NCBI GenBank assembly: GCA_947626245.1
Contig: CANQRK010000003.1
Location: 1-43,793, forward strand
Length of the DNA: 43,793 nucleotides
Source of the DNA: an uncultured Paenalcaligenes sp.
GTDB lineage: Bacteria > Pseudomonadota > Gammaproteobacteria > Burkholderiales > Burkholderiaceae_B
Reading direction: 5' to 3'
Shown here piece by piece: positions 17,853-26,774 of this stretch (the first letter of the stretch is position 1; each line of letters starts with the position of its first letter). Made by a program: the position numbers and the translations under genes. A model generated the notes under the pieces. The model ran no database searches and had not been told where the DNA came from. It saw only the letters and a list, made by a program, of their open reading frames with translations.

Positions 17853-18548
17853 ATGCGTTTTTTGACAGTGCTTTTGCTTTGTTTGGTCGTGGTAGCCTGT
17901 GGCTCTAACCCAAAGCAAGCATCAACCAGTGATGGCTATTACCGCGTGGCTCGTGGTGACACCTTAACGAAAATTGCACGTCAGCACGGTCAGACAGTGA
18001 ATGAGGTTATGCGTGCTAACAACTTAAGCGACCCACATAAAATTAAAGTTGGCCAGTTGTTGCGTGTTAAAGGGGGCAGTGTGGTCGCTCCTCGGGCAAC
18101 CGCCGGAGCTGCTCCTGCCAATGCCGGCAGTTCTACGGTACAGCCCGTACGACAAACCACCGCTAAATCGGTACCGTCGCCACGTCGACTTAGCTTAGCT
18201 TGGCCTGCTAATGGGGCGCATCGCAAAGGGACTGGTACGCATTCACAGGGTGTGTTTATTAGCGGCCAAGCCGGCGACCCGATCAAAGCGGCCGCGGCCG
18301 GCAAGGTTATGTATGCTGGTAATGGTTTGCGTGGCTATGGAAATATGGTCATCATTAGTCACGATGCCAATTTCATTAGTGTGTATGCTCATAACCAGTC
18401 CCTTAGCGTCAAAGAAGGTCAGTCTGTACGGCAGGGGCAAACCATTGCGCGTATGGGCAGTACGGATACCACGGCAAACCAACTCTATTTCGAGTTGCGT
18501 TACAACGGCAAAGCGGTCGATGTGTTACCGCATTTGCCCAAAAAGTAA
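17853..18548 (+). CDS. NlpD-like lipoprotein with LysM and degenerate M23 (LytM) domain
   Basis: The 231-residue protein has a lipoprotein signal peptide ending VVAC, a LysM domain (about residues 30-73: YYRVARGDTLTKIARQHG) and a C-terminal LytM/M23 domain (about residues 120-230). The metal ligands of active M23 enzymes are missing: the first motif reads HSQGVFI where an HxxxD is expected and the last reads LYFELR where the HxH histidine is expected, as in E. coli NlpD. It is therefore probably an activator of cell-wall amidases, not a peptidase. ATG at 17853 gives the signal peptide; earlier in-frame starts do not. It is not next to rpoS or surE, the usual nlpD neighbours. Confidence 0.82.
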   Translation: MRFLTVLLLCLVVVACGSNPKQASTSDGYYRVARGDTLTKIARQHGQTVNEVMRANNLSDPHKIKVGQLLRVKGGSVVAPRATAGAAPANAGSSTVQPVRQTTAKSVPSPRRLSLAWPANGAHRKGTGTHSQGVFISGQAGDPIKAAAAGKVMYAGNGLRGYGNMVIISHDANFISVYAHNQSLSVKEGQSVRQGQTIARMGSTDTTANQLYFELRYNGKAVDVLPHLPKK

Positions 18549-18549
18549 T

Positions 18550-19560
18550 CTATGCACGTAGCAGTAAATCGCCGGATTTGATAAAACCGCGTTTTTGCAT
18601 CCACCAGCTAATGCTTAGTGCTAAGACCGCAGGTAATAAAAAGTGGAGCAAGCCAATAGCTATCCAGACCTGAGAGCTTTGACCCATGGCGGCTAGGGTG
18701 CCAACCTGACCCACTAGGCCGCTGGTTCCCATGCCAGCGCCCGTAGGGATGTTTTGCATCGCAAATACCAAGGTGCCAATGGGGGCAAGAATGGCTGCGG
18801 TCAGGGTGGGGGGCAACCAAATCCACGGGTTGCGAATAATATTGGGCAGTTGCAGCATGCTGGTACCTAGACCTACGCCCAGTACGCCCGAGGCTCCATT
18901 TTCTTTGTAGCTCATGGCAGCAAAGCCAATCATTTGAGCACAACAACCAATGGTGGCGGCTCCGGCCGCTAAACCGCTTAAGTTCAGTGAAATGGCGACG
19001 GCGGCACTAGACGTTGGGCCAGTTAGTACCATGCCCATGACTACGGCAATCACAATGCTCATAAAAAAGGGCTGCAAGGTCATGGCCCATTCAATGGTTT
19101 GACCAGTGGCGCGCATTAGTTCGCCCAGATATGGGGCGACGAACTGGGCCACAAGTACACCACTGGTTAAGGCGGTGGCAGGCGTCACGATAATATCGAT
19201 GGGTGTGGTTTTGCTGACTAATTTGCTTAGCTCGCTACTAATAGCAACGGCGACGAAGGCGCCGACTGGACCGCCCCCGACTTGTATGGCTAGACTACCG
19301 ATAATGGCGCTACTAAAAATCACCATCGAAGGGGCTTGTAGTCCATAGGCCACACCTACTCCAATGGCAGCACCTAAACCTGCTTGAGCTAATGTGCCGA
19401 CTTCCATTAGCCAAACCCAATCTAACCAACCTCCTATCGTTTTTAAAATAAGACCAATGACCAGTGAGCCAAACAACCCAAGGGTCATGTAGTTCATGGT
19501 TTCTATGCCATACCGTTGCAAAGAAAATGAAATATTTTTACGAGCTAAAAATTCACGCAT
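18550..19560 (-). CDS. PTS_EIIC_2-type membrane protein
   Basis: The 336-residue protein has about ten hydrophobic segments and the family start KNISFSLQRYGIETM...LGLFGSLVIGLILKTIG, matching the EIIC-like membrane family (PF13303-type) found widely in bacteria. No EIIA, EIIB, HPr or EI gene is in the window, so sugar phosphotransfer is doubtful; it may be a stand-alone transporter or a small-molecule sensor or channel. ATG at 19560 is retained because the family's characteristic N-terminus begins there, although the ribosome site is weak. It converges on the NlpD-like gene with one base between stops and is divergent from dbpA. Confidence 0.8.
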   Translation of the reverse strand: MREFLARKNISFSLQRYGIETMNYMTLGLFGSLVIGLILKTIGGWLDWVWLMEVGTLAQAGLGAAIGVGVAYGLQAPSMVIFSSAIIGSLAIQVGGGPVGAFVAVAISSELSKLVSKTTPIDIIVTPATALTSGVLVAQFVAPYLGELMRATGQTIEWAMTLQPFFMSIVIAVVMGMVLTGPTSSAAVAISLNLSGLAAGAATIGCCAQMIGFAAMSYKENGASGVLGVGLGTSMLQLPNIIRNPWIWLPPTLTAAILAPIGTLVFAMQNIPTGAGMGTSGLVGQVGTLAAMGQSSQVWIAIGLLHFLLPAVLALSISWWMQKRGFIKSGDLLLRA

Positions 19561-19568
19561 AGAGTTAA

Positions 19569-19581
19569 ACTCATTATGAGT
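19569..19581. promoter_or_regulatory. Short palindrome in the EIIC-dbpA divergent region
   Basis: ACTCATTATGAGT is a near-perfect palindrome (6-bp arms around one base), 9 bases upstream of the EIIC-like start; GACTCATT recurs about 20 bases further on. It is a possible operator for the minus-strand gene; the regulator is unknown. Confidence 0.3.
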
Positions 19582-19691
19582 ATAATTAATAAATGGTGAC
19601 TCATTGTATAGGTTTAAATAAATTTTTGTGCACTTTCATTAAAAATGTAGTGATCGCGATACAATGAGGTTCTCTTTTCATCAGGTACGTT

Positions 19692-21077
19692 ATGACTGCT
19701 TTTTCCTCTTTTTCCGAGCTGCCTTTGCAGCCTGCTTTGCTTGAAACCGTTAGCCAATTGGGTTTCAAACACATGACATCGATTCAGGCACAAAGTTTGC
19801 CCGTTATTTTGGAAGGGACCGATGTCATCGCTCAGGCTAAAACCGGGAGCGGTAAAACAGCGGCTTTCGCATTGGGGGTGTTGCAACACCTAGAGCCCGA
19901 GCGTTTACAGCCGCAGGCCTTGGTGCTGTGCCCTACGCGCGAACTGGCAACTCAGGTAGCCGAGGAAATTCGACGCTTGGCTCGTGGTATTCCCAACGTC
20001 AAAGTTATCGTTATTACTGGGGGCTCGCCTATGCAACGTCAGGTCGATTCCTTGGCGCACGGGGTGCATATTATTGTGGGTACGCCGGGCCGAGTTTTAG
20101 ATCACCTCGAACATCAAAGCATTGATGTGTCTACTATCCATACCTTGGTATTGGACGAGGCGGACCGTATGATTGATATGGGCTTCTATGATGAAATGTC
20201 GGCCATTGTCGAACATTGTCCTCGTCAGCGCCAAACCTTGCTGTTTTCAGCGACTTACCCCGATACTATTGGTAAGGACGCCACCTTATTTGTGCGTGAT
20301 GCGCTACAAGTCACGGTGGAAACACAGGTAAGCTCTAGTCAAATTGAATCCACGTTTTATCAGGTGCCCGAGTCCGAGCGCTTTGATGCGGTGGTTAATT
20401 TATTACAGCATTATCAACCTAGCTCGGCCTTGGTTTTTTGTAATACCAAAGCCAATAGCGATGCGTTGACCTATTATTTACGTAGTTTGGGTGTCAGCGC
20501 TTTGGTGTTGCATGGTGACTTAGATCAGCGTGACCGTGACGAGGTCCTTATTCAGTTTGCCAACCAAAGCTGTACGGTGTTGGTCGCTACTGATGTGGCG
20601 GCGCGTGGTTTGGATATTGCGGAACTGCCGTTGGTGCTGAACGTCGAATTACCGCATCAGGTTGATGTGTATACGCACCGCATTGGTCGTACCGGCCGCA
20701 TAGACCAAAAAGGCCTAGCTCTTAGCTTGTTCGATGATCAAGACAGCGCTTTTATGAAAGCAGCGCAGCAGCGTTTTGGTGCATTGTCTATGGGACAAAT
20801 CCCTGCGGCGTCAGGCGCAGCCTCTATTGATCCAGCTCCCATGCGTACTATTGTAATTATTGGTGGCAAGCGCGATAAAATGCGCCCCGGAGATATTCTA
20901 GGTGCGTTAACGGGCGACGTGGGTTTAGCCAAAGACCAAGTGGGTAAAATTAATGTAGGTATGGTGGTAACGCATGTGGCCTTAGAGCGCAAGATCGCGC
21001 AACGGGCCTTGCAGCGTTTAGAACAGGTGGGTATTAAAGGCAAGCGTTTCAAAGCCCATTTTGTACGCAATGGCTAA
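19692..21077 (+). CDS. dbpA: ATP-dependent RNA helicase DbpA
   Basis: DbpA is a DEAD-box helicase that acts on 23S rRNA hairpin 92 during 50S subunit assembly. The 461-residue protein shows the Q motif region, Walker A AKTGSGKT (K55), DEAD at 155-158, SAT, RGLDIAE and HRIGRTGR, followed by the C-terminal DbpA RNA-binding domain (about residues 385-460: RTIVIIGGKRDKMRPGDILGA). That last domain distinguishes it from RhlE/RhlB. It is followed at 40 bases by a GNAT gene in the same direction. Confidence 0.94.
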   Translation: MTAFSSFSELPLQPALLETVSQLGFKHMTSIQAQSLPVILEGTDVIAQAKTGSGKTAAFALGVLQHLEPERLQPQALVLCPTRELATQVAEEIRRLARGIPNVKVIVITGGSPMQRQVDSLAHGVHIIVGTPGRVLDHLEHQSIDVSTIHTLVLDEADRMIDMGFYDEMSAIVEHCPRQRQTLLFSATYPDTIGKDATLFVRDALQVTVETQVSSSQIESTFYQVPESERFDAVVNLLQHYQPSSALVFCNTKANSDALTYYLRSLGVSALVLHGDLDQRDRDEVLIQFANQSCTVLVATDVAARGLDIAELPLVLNVELPHQVDVYTHRIGRTGRIDQKGLALSLFDDQDSAFMKAAQQRFGALSMGQIPAASGAASIDPAPMRTIVIIGGKRDKMRPGDILGALTGDVGLAKDQVGKINVGMVVTHVALERKIAQRALQRLEQVGIKGKRFKAHFVRNG

Positions 21078-21117
21078 TTGCTTGTCATGATCCCGTCCTT
21101 TCTTTAGGTAGTGATAA

Positions 21118-21534
21118 ATGAATACGCAACGCATAGGCACATGGCAAGAATTACAACATGATGCCACCGCTATACGGCACGAGGTCTTTGTCCAAGAGCA
21201 GCAAGTGCCAGAGCATATCGAAATGGATGCGTTCGATGTGGATTGCATCCATGCGGTGATCTATGTGCAGGGTAATTCAGCGGCCACAGGACGTTTATTA
21301 CCCAATGCTCATATTGGGCGCATGGCTGTCAAAGCCGCGTATCGAGGGCAGGGTTTAGGGGCGCAGGTGCTGTTAGCTTTAATTGATCAGGCCAAACAGC
21401 GAGGTCATGCCACGGTGTATTTGTCAGCACAGTGGCATGCGTTGCCTTTTTATGAAAAATACGGTTTTAAGGCCTATGGCGAAGTCTATCTAGATGCAGG
21501 AATAGACCACCGTATGATGCGACTTGATATCTAG
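21118..21534 (+). CDS. GNAT family N-acetyltransferase (ElaA/YjcF-like)
   Basis: The 138-residue protein is a compact GNAT domain. The acetyl-CoA pyrophosphate loop reads RMAVKAAYRGQGLGAQVL (R/Q-x-x-G-x-G/A pattern), and the segment AIRHEVFVQEQQVPEHIEMD near the start is typical of the ElaA/YjcF branch. The acceptor substrate is unknown. AGG lies about 9 bases before the ATG. It may be co-transcribed with dbpA, since no terminator separates them, and a good terminator follows. Confidence 0.85.
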   Translation: MNTQRIGTWQELQHDATAIRHEVFVQEQQVPEHIEMDAFDVDCIHAVIYVQGNSAATGRLLPNAHIGRMAVKAAYRGQGLGAQVLLALIDQAKQRGHATVYLSAQWHALPFYEKYGFKAYGEVYLDAGIDHRMMRLDI

Positions 21535-21544
21535 CCTGTGAATG

Positions 21545-21587
21545 AACCGCGCCCTCAATGATAGTGTTATTGGGGGTGTGGTTTTTT
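21545..21587 (+). terminator. Intrinsic terminator after the GNAT gene
   Basis: A 15-base arm (21545-21559) pairs with 21569-21583 through Watson-Crick and G-U pairs, and TTTTTT follows. It ends the dbpA-GNAT unit. Confidence 0.8.
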
Positions 21588-21681
21588 GTTGTTGATGTTT
21601 TCCGGGGCATTGCAACGACGGAGTGAGTCTATCCGGAATCATCGCAGCAATCACCTCCACGCGTCTTTTAGACGAAGCTGT

Positions 21682-21728
21682 TTCGACAGGAAATGAGTTG
21701 CGTGTAGAATAGAGTTGTATAGTACAAC
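21682..21728 (+). promoter_or_regulatory. Promoter and palindrome upstream of rnr
   Basis: TTCGAC (21682-21687) and TAGAAT (21705-21710) are 17 bases apart, a plausible sigma-70 promoter. A perfect inverted repeat, GTTGTA and TACAAC around TAG, occupies 21714-21728, overlapping the expected transcription start. It could be an operator or a 5' hairpin protecting or regulating the rnr mRNA. Confidence 0.55.
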
Positions 21729-21755
21729 TAACCTTTTTAAAAATGGAAGTCCCCT

Positions 21756-24215
21756 TTGACCAAAAAAAACACTACTCCTAATCATGATCTGGGCGAGGGT
21801 TTGGACCGCTATGATTTACCGCCCGACTTCGATCCTTATGTTCCAAGTCGCGAAGACATTTTGACTTGCCTGCGTGATCAAACACAGGCGGTTTCCATCG
21901 AGAAACTCGCTCATATGCTCCACGTGGCGTACCCGCTATCTGTGGGTACAGAAAGGCGTTTGATGGCAATGGTGCGTGACGAACAGTTGGTACTAGATAC
22001 CAAGCAACGTGTCAAAATTAATCAAAAAAGTAGCTTTATTGCAGGACGAGTTCAAGGCCATCGCGATGGGTTTGGTTTTTTGATTCGTGATGACCGTCAG
22101 GGCGCTGATTTGTTTCTGTCACCTAATGAAATGCGGCGTGTGCTGCATGGTGACCGTGTCCTAGTGCGCCCCAACGGAGAGCACCGTGGCAAGCCCGAGG
22201 CTGCTATTGTCGAGGTGTTGCAACGCTCTACTAACCGTTTAGTGGGACGTTTACACAAAGAAAATGGTAGTTTTACCGTAGCGCCCGAAGACCAACGTAT
22301 TAAACACGATATTTTTATTGCTCCTGCCGATATCGGGCCAGCGAAACCGGGTCAAGTGGTTACGGTAGAAATCACGCGCCAGCCTGCACGTCATGTGCAG
22401 CCGCAGGGTAAAATTATCGAGGTGTTGGGCGAAATCGATGATCCGGGTATGGAAATTGAAATTGCGGTACGCAAATTCGATGTGCCGCACGAATTTTCCG
22501 ATCAGGCGCTTGAGCAGGCCCAAAAAATTCCTCAAAGTGTGCGCCCTAGCGACTTGAAAGGCCGTTTAGATTTACGTGATGTGGCGTTTATTACCATTGA
22601 TGGCGAGGATGCGCGCGACTTTGATGATGCCGTATTCTGCGAGGAAATCAACATAGGCCGGGGTAAAACCTACCGTAAAGGTTGGCGTTTGTTGGTTGCC
22701 ATTGCCGATGTGAGTCATTATGTTCGGCCCCAAGACCCCATCGACGAGGATGCGATTGAACGCGGCACTAGCGTGTATTTCCCGCGTCGAGTCATCCCCA
22801 TGTTGCCCGAGGCTTTATCTAATGGTATTTGTTCCTTAAATCCGGGCGAGGACCGTCTTGCTTTGGTGTGCGATATGGTTATCGCAGGCGAGGGGGCTCG
22901 GACCGGTAAGGTCACAGCGTATCAGTTTTATCCCGCTGTCATACACTCGCATGCACGTACGACTTATACGCAAATTTGGGATGCGATTCAGCAACCGTCG
23001 GGGCCGATGGCTCAGCAGTTAGCGCAGCTTTACCCGATGGTACAAAGCAGCTACGAGCTTTTTCAGATTTTGCTTGAGCAGCGCAAACAGCGTGGTGCTA
23101 TCGACTTTGATACGGTGGAAACCAAAATTGTGTGTAACGAGGTAGGGCGCATCGAGCGTATCGAACCGTTAGTGCGCAACGATGCCCATAAGCTCATCGA
23201 GGAATTCATGTTGGCAGCTAATACGTGTGCTGCCGATTTCATGACGCGTCATAAGCGATTGGGTCTGTATCGAGTACACGAAGGCCCTACGGTCGTAAAA
23301 CTGCAAGCCTTCCGCGATTACTTGCGTACTTTAGGTTTGCAGCTCGAGGGGGGGGATGAGCCCACGACAGCCGATTTTGCTCGTTTAATCGAGCAAGTCA
23401 AAGGGCGAACCGACTTTGAAATTATTCAAACGATGTGTTTGCGTTCCTTGCAGCAGGCTATTTATACGCCTGATAACAATGGACACTTTGGCTTATCGTA
23501 CCCGCTGTATACGCACTTTACTTCGCCCATTCGTCGTTATCCCGATTTGTTAACGCATCGCGTGATCAAAGGTATTTTGAAAAACCAACGCTATGTGCCA
23601 GATCTTGCCCCCGAAGAAGGCGATGATCTTTTGACTCGCAACGAACGTGAGCAGTCCTTGTGGGAGCGTCTGGGTATTATGCTGTCCTCGCGCGAACGCC
23701 GTGCTGATGAGGCTTCTTATGATGTGCAGGCGTGGCTCAAGTGTTATTTTATGCAAGACCACGTTGGCGAGGTCTATAGCGGTAAAATCACAGGGGTGGC
23801 TCCTTTTGGTATTTTTATTACCCTTGATGCGTTGTATGTCGAAGGTATGGTGCATATTTCTGAACTGGGTTCAGATTACTTCACCTTTAACGAGGCCACT
23901 CACGACTTGCGTGGCGAGCGTACAGGCATACGTTATAAATTGACAGACACCGTGCAGGTGCAAGTGGCGCGGGTTAATTTAGAAACACGTAAAATTGATT
24001 TTCGTTTAGTCGAAGGCACAGGGTTTAAAAAACTGACGACTGTGACGGACTCTGAGCGTGCAGGGCGCATCCAAAAAAAGGCGGCCTCCGCCAAACCTAA
24101 AGAGCTCCAAGGTACAGCAAGTCAACGTCGAGCTGCAGCGCGTAAAGTCGCTCGCAAGAACGCGCTCGAAGAACAGGCTGCGGCACGTAAAGCCAAGTCA
24201 AAAAAACGTCGTTAA
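21756..24215 (+). CDS. rnr: Ribonuclease R
   Basis: RNase R is a 3'-5' exoribonuclease that degrades structured RNA and takes part in rRNA and tmRNA-linked quality control. The 819-residue protein (E. coli 813) has an N-terminal helix-turn-helix region, cold-shock domains (including GRVQGHRDGFGFL), the RNB domain with the acidic motif DGEDARDFDDAVF, an S1 domain (GEVYSGKITGVAPFGIFI) and a Lys/Ala/Arg-rich basic tail. The start is TTG at 21756, with GGAAG 6 bases upstream; no ATG occurs in frame nearby that would keep the N-terminal domain, so a rare start codon is likely. rlmB follows after 24 bases, as in many proteobacteria. Confidence 0.95.
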   Translation: MTKKNTTPNHDLGEGLDRYDLPPDFDPYVPSREDILTCLRDQTQAVSIEKLAHMLHVAYPLSVGTERRLMAMVRDEQLVLDTKQRVKINQKSSFIAGRVQGHRDGFGFLIRDDRQGADLFLSPNEMRRVLHGDRVLVRPNGEHRGKPEAAIVEVLQRSTNRLVGRLHKENGSFTVAPEDQRIKHDIFIAPADIGPAKPGQVVTVEITRQPARHVQPQGKIIEVLGEIDDPGMEIEIAVRKFDVPHEFSDQALEQAQKIPQSVRPSDLKGRLDLRDVAFITIDGEDARDFDDAVFCEEINIGRGKTYRKGWRLLVAIADVSHYVRPQDPIDEDAIERGTSVYFPRRVIPMLPEALSNGICSLNPGEDRLALVCDMVIAGEGARTGKVTAYQFYPAVIHSHARTTYTQIWDAIQQPSGPMAQQLAQLYPMVQSSYELFQILLEQRKQRGAIDFDTVETKIVCNEVGRIERIEPLVRNDAHKLIEEFMLAANTCAADFMTRHKRLGLYRVHEGPTVVKLQAFRDYLRTLGLQLEGGDEPTTADFARLIEQVKGRTDFEIIQTMCLRSLQQAIYTPDNNGHFGLSYPLYTHFTSPIRRYPDLLTHRVIKGILKNQRYVPDLAPEEGDDLLTRNEREQSLWERLGIMLSSRERRADEASYDVQAWLKCYFMQDHVGEVYSGKITGVAPFGIFITLDALYVEGMVHISELGSDYFTFNEATHDLRGERTGIRYKLTDTVQVQVARVNLETRKIDFRLVEGTGFKKLTTVTDSERAGRIQKKAASAKPKELQGTASQRRAAARKVARKNALEEQAAARKAKSKKRR

Positions 24216-24239
24216 GATTATTTATATAGGATAAGTGAT

Positions 24240-24986
24240 ATGTCATTGCAAATGCTCGCGGGCTTTCATGCAGTACAAGCCCGCATACGTCATGCGGCAG
24301 ATACCATCAAAGAACTCTACGTGGAAAATGCTCGCCGTGACAAGCGCATGCAAAATTTTATCGCTCAGGCAGAGCGTGCCGGGTTACGTTTGCTCTTTGT
24401 GGACAAAGCGCGCTTAGATGCGATAGCCAAAGGGGTTCGACACCAAGGTCTGATTGCTATGGCGACCGAAGTGCAACTTAGCTCTAATTTAGATGATTTA
24501 TTAGATGGACTCGAAGACGCGGGCGTTAAACCGTTGCTGTTAATTTTAGACAGTGTTACCGATCCTCATAATTTGGGTGCGTGTTTGCGTACTGCTGATG
24601 CTGCGGGTGCTCATGCGGTGATTGCTCCCAAGGATCGCGCGGTAGGTATTAATCCCACCGTACGTCGTGTGGCGTGTGGGGCAGCGGAAACCTTGCCGTA
24701 TATTACGGTGACTAACTTGGCGCGTACTATGCGTCAGTTACGCGAACGTGATATTTGGTTAGTGGGTACCGACGATCAGGCCGAGCAATCTATTCATCAA
24801 GTCGATGGTTTGCGTGGTATGGCATGGGTGATGGGGGCCGAAGGCGAGGGCATGCGACGATTAACTCGCGAAACATGCGACGAGCTCGTTAGTATCCCCA
24901 TGATAGGCTCAGTAGAAAGCCTTAACGTCAGTGTGGCCAGTGCCGTGTGTTTATACGAAAGTTTACGTCAACGTCAACCTCTTTAA
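24240..24986 (+). CDS. rlmB: 23S rRNA (guanosine(2251)-2'-O)-methyltransferase
   Basis: RlmB is a SpoU-family trefoil-knot methyltransferase that methylates G2251 in the peptidyl-transferase region of 23S rRNA. The 248-residue protein has the N-terminal substrate-binding domain and the three SpoU motifs: [28 protein letters not shown] and [17 protein letters not shown]. It follows rnr closely in the same orientation with AGGATAAG upstream, the classical rnr-rlmB pair. Confidence 0.95.
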   Translation: MSLQMLAGFHAVQARIRHAADTIKELYVENARRDKRMQNFIAQAERAGLRLLFVDKARLDAIAKGVRHQGLIAMATEVQLSSNLDDLLDGLEDAGVKPLLLILDSVTDPHNLGACLRTADAAGAHAVIAPKDRAVGINPTVRRVACGAAETLPYITVTNLARTMRQLRERDIWLVGTDDQAEQSIHQVDGLRGMAWVMGAEGEGMRRLTRETCDELVSIPMIGSVESLNVSVASAVCLYESLRQRQPL

Positions 24987-24999
24987 TCCTTGGTAAGTT

Positions 25000-26244
25000 A
25001 TGAATAAAAATGGTTTTACTACTGCCTTGTTGCATGCGGATCGCCGTGCCGGCGTAGAGCATGGAGCAGTGCATCAGCCTTTGCACCCCTCGTCTGAATA
25101 TGCTTTTGCGGATGCGCGAGATTTAGCGGCCGTGTTCCAAGGCAAGCCCGGCTTTAGTTATGCCCGCCAAGGCAACCCCACCACGTCAGCTTTGGAGCGT
25201 AAGGTCACGCACATGGAGCAAGGCACTGGTAGTGTTAGCTTTTCCTCCGGTATGGCTGCGCTTGCTGCGACCTTTTTTACGTTATTGCGACAGGGTGACC
25301 ACCTCATCAGTAGTAAATACATTTTTGGCAATACCAATAGCTTGTTGGGCACGCTCCAAGATCTTGGGGTGGAAATCACGCTAGTTGATGCCACAGATGT
25401 AGAGCAGGTTAAGGCGGCTTTGCAGCCTAATACGCGTATGGTGTTCAGTGAAACCTTCGCAAACCCTAGTACCTTGTTGGCTGATTTGCAGGGCATAGGC
25501 GAGTGGTGTGAACAGCAGCAGCTGTTATTTGTGATCGACAACACCCTCAGTACTCCTTTATTAGCTCCTGCTAAAAACTTCAAAGCCGGTTTGGCCGTTA
25601 ACTCGCTATCTAAAGCCATTGGTGGCCATGGTCATGCCTTAGGCGGCATGGTGACGGATACTGGACTGTACGACTGGACACGTTACCCTAATATTTTTGA
25701 GGCGTATCGTGCTGGCAATCCACAGGGCTGGGGTTTAACGCAAATCAAGAAAAAAGGGCTGCGTGATATGGGGGCAGCAATGGCCGCCGATACCGCGCAC
25801 CGTTTGGCCATTGGCGCCGAGACCTTATCCTTGCGCTTAAAGCAGTCCTGCCACAATGCGCTTAGCTTGGCGCGCTACTTAGACCAGCACCCTGCCGTGG
25901 TACAGGTTAGTTACCCAGGGCTTAGCCAACATCCGCAGCATCAGCGGGCTACGGATTACTTCGGTGGTATGTATGGTGCTCTACTAAGCGTAGAGTTGCA
26001 TGCAGATATTGATGTATTTGATTTCTTAAATGAACTCAAAGTCTTAGTGTTGGCGACACATTTGGGAGATAACCGTAGCTTGGTGTTGCCGGTTGCTCAT
26101 ACCATTTATTATGAAATGGGGGCTGAAAAGCGAGCTTTGATGGGAATCGCCGATAATTCGCTACGTATTTCTGTTGGTATCGAAGACACTGAGGACCTGA
26201 TTCACGACTTTGAACAAGCCCTAGCGCATTTCAGCATAAAATAA
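25000..26244 (+). CDS. Cystathionine gamma-synthase/O-acyl-homoserine sulfhydrylase family PLP enzyme
   Basis: The 414-residue protein belongs to the Cys/Met-metabolism PLP family. The PLP lysine is K205 in VNSLSKAIGGHG; the phosphate-binding segment SFSSGMAALAA and SYARQGNPTT (the R/Y substrate region) are present. The KAIGGHGHALGG sequence following the lysine is typical of the branch often labelled cystathionine gamma-synthase family protein in betaproteobacteria. Whether it forms cystathionine, homocysteine or acts as a gamma-lyase cannot be read from sequence. It is 13 bases after rlmB, so probably co-transcribed. Confidence 0.85.
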   Translation: MNKNGFTTALLHADRRAGVEHGAVHQPLHPSSEYAFADARDLAAVFQGKPGFSYARQGNPTTSALERKVTHMEQGTGSVSFSSGMAALAATFFTLLRQGDHLISSKYIFGNTNSLLGTLQDLGVEITLVDATDVEQVKAALQPNTRMVFSETFANPSTLLADLQGIGEWCEQQQLLFVIDNTLSTPLLAPAKNFKAGLAVNSLSKAIGGHGHALGGMVTDTGLYDWTRYPNIFEAYRAGNPQGWGLTQIKKKGLRDMGAAMAADTAHRLAIGAETLSLRLKQSCHNALSLARYLDQHPAVVQVSYPGLSQHPQHQRATDYFGGMYGALLSVELHADIDVFDFLNELKVLVLATHLGDNRSLVLPVAHTIYYEMGAEKRALMGIADNSLRISVGIEDTEDLIHDFEQALAHFSIK

Positions 26245-26324
26245 TACGCTCAATTAGAGTGAATATTTTAATCTGTCAAGAGTTCACAAGTGCTTTGTAA
26301 AATGGTAAAACACAGAGTTAATGC

Positions 26325-26342
26325 GGCTTTCAGCCCTTTTTT
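26325..26342 (+). terminator. Weak terminator after the PLP enzyme gene
   Basis: GGCT/AGCC closes a three-base loop and is followed by CTTTTTT. The stem is short, so this is a tentative call. Confidence 0.35.
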
Positions 26343-26344
26343 AC

Positions 26345-26374
26345 TTGACAGAAAGTTTAAATCTAGGCTTAATA
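26345..26374 (+). promoter_or_regulatory. Candidate hup promoter
   Basis: TTGACA (26345-26350) is followed after 18 bases by TTAATA. TCTGTCAAG about 70 bases upstream is the inverted copy of CTTGACAGA here, a 9-bp inverted repeat that flanks the intervening region. The promoter lies 120 bases upstream of the HU start. Confidence 0.4.
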
Positions 26375-26439
26375 CGGCATGATTGTGCATTTGCTCTGTT
26401 ATGCTGTATAGCTGGATCATTGCCAACCTTTTTTTCACC

Positions 26440-26467
26440 GCAGCGTTTATATACCTCTAAACGCTGC
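26440..26467 (+). repeat. 10-bp hairpin in the HU leader
   Basis: GCAGCGTTTA and TAAACGCTGC are perfectly complementary around an eight-base loop, 27 bases before the HU start codon. There is no T-run, so it is more likely an mRNA stability or translational element, or a protein site, than a terminator. Confidence 0.55.
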
Positions 26468-26494
26468 TACACATCATTCAGGGGTAATTCTTAA

Positions 26495-26770
26495 ATGAAT
26501 AAAACTGAGCTTATCGACTTCATTTCTAACAAAGCTGATTTATCCAAAGCAGACGCAGGCCGTGCACTAGATGCTTTTATCGATGCGGTAACGACGACTC
26601 TTAAAGAAAAAGATTCCGTTACTTTAGTTGGTTTTGGTACTTTCGCTGTGTCCGAGCGTGCTGCTCGTACTGGCCGCAACCCACGTACTGGCGAAACTAT
26701 CGAAATTAAAGAGGCTATTGTGCCTAAGTTCCGTCCGGGCAAAGCCCTGCGTGACGCAGTAAACGAATAA
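26495..26770 (+). CDS. hupB: DNA-binding protein HU
   Basis: HU is the small histone-like protein that bends and compacts DNA. The 91-residue protein has the usual length and signature: [18 protein letters not shown] at the start, VTLVGFGTF in the first beta sheet, and the DNA-gripping arm [16 protein letters not shown] containing the conserved R-NP motif at the tip, then [13 protein letters not shown]. Specific assignment to HU-alpha or HU-beta is less certain; the beta form is the usual single gene in betaproteobacteria. The leader has a hairpin, and a terminator/promoter overlap separates it from tRNA-Val. Confidence 0.93.
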   Translation: MNKTELIDFISNKADLSKADAGRALDAFIDAVTTTLKEKDSVTLVGFGTFAVSERAARTGRNPRTGETIEIKEAIVPKFRPGKALRDAVNE

Positions 26771-26774
26771 GAAA

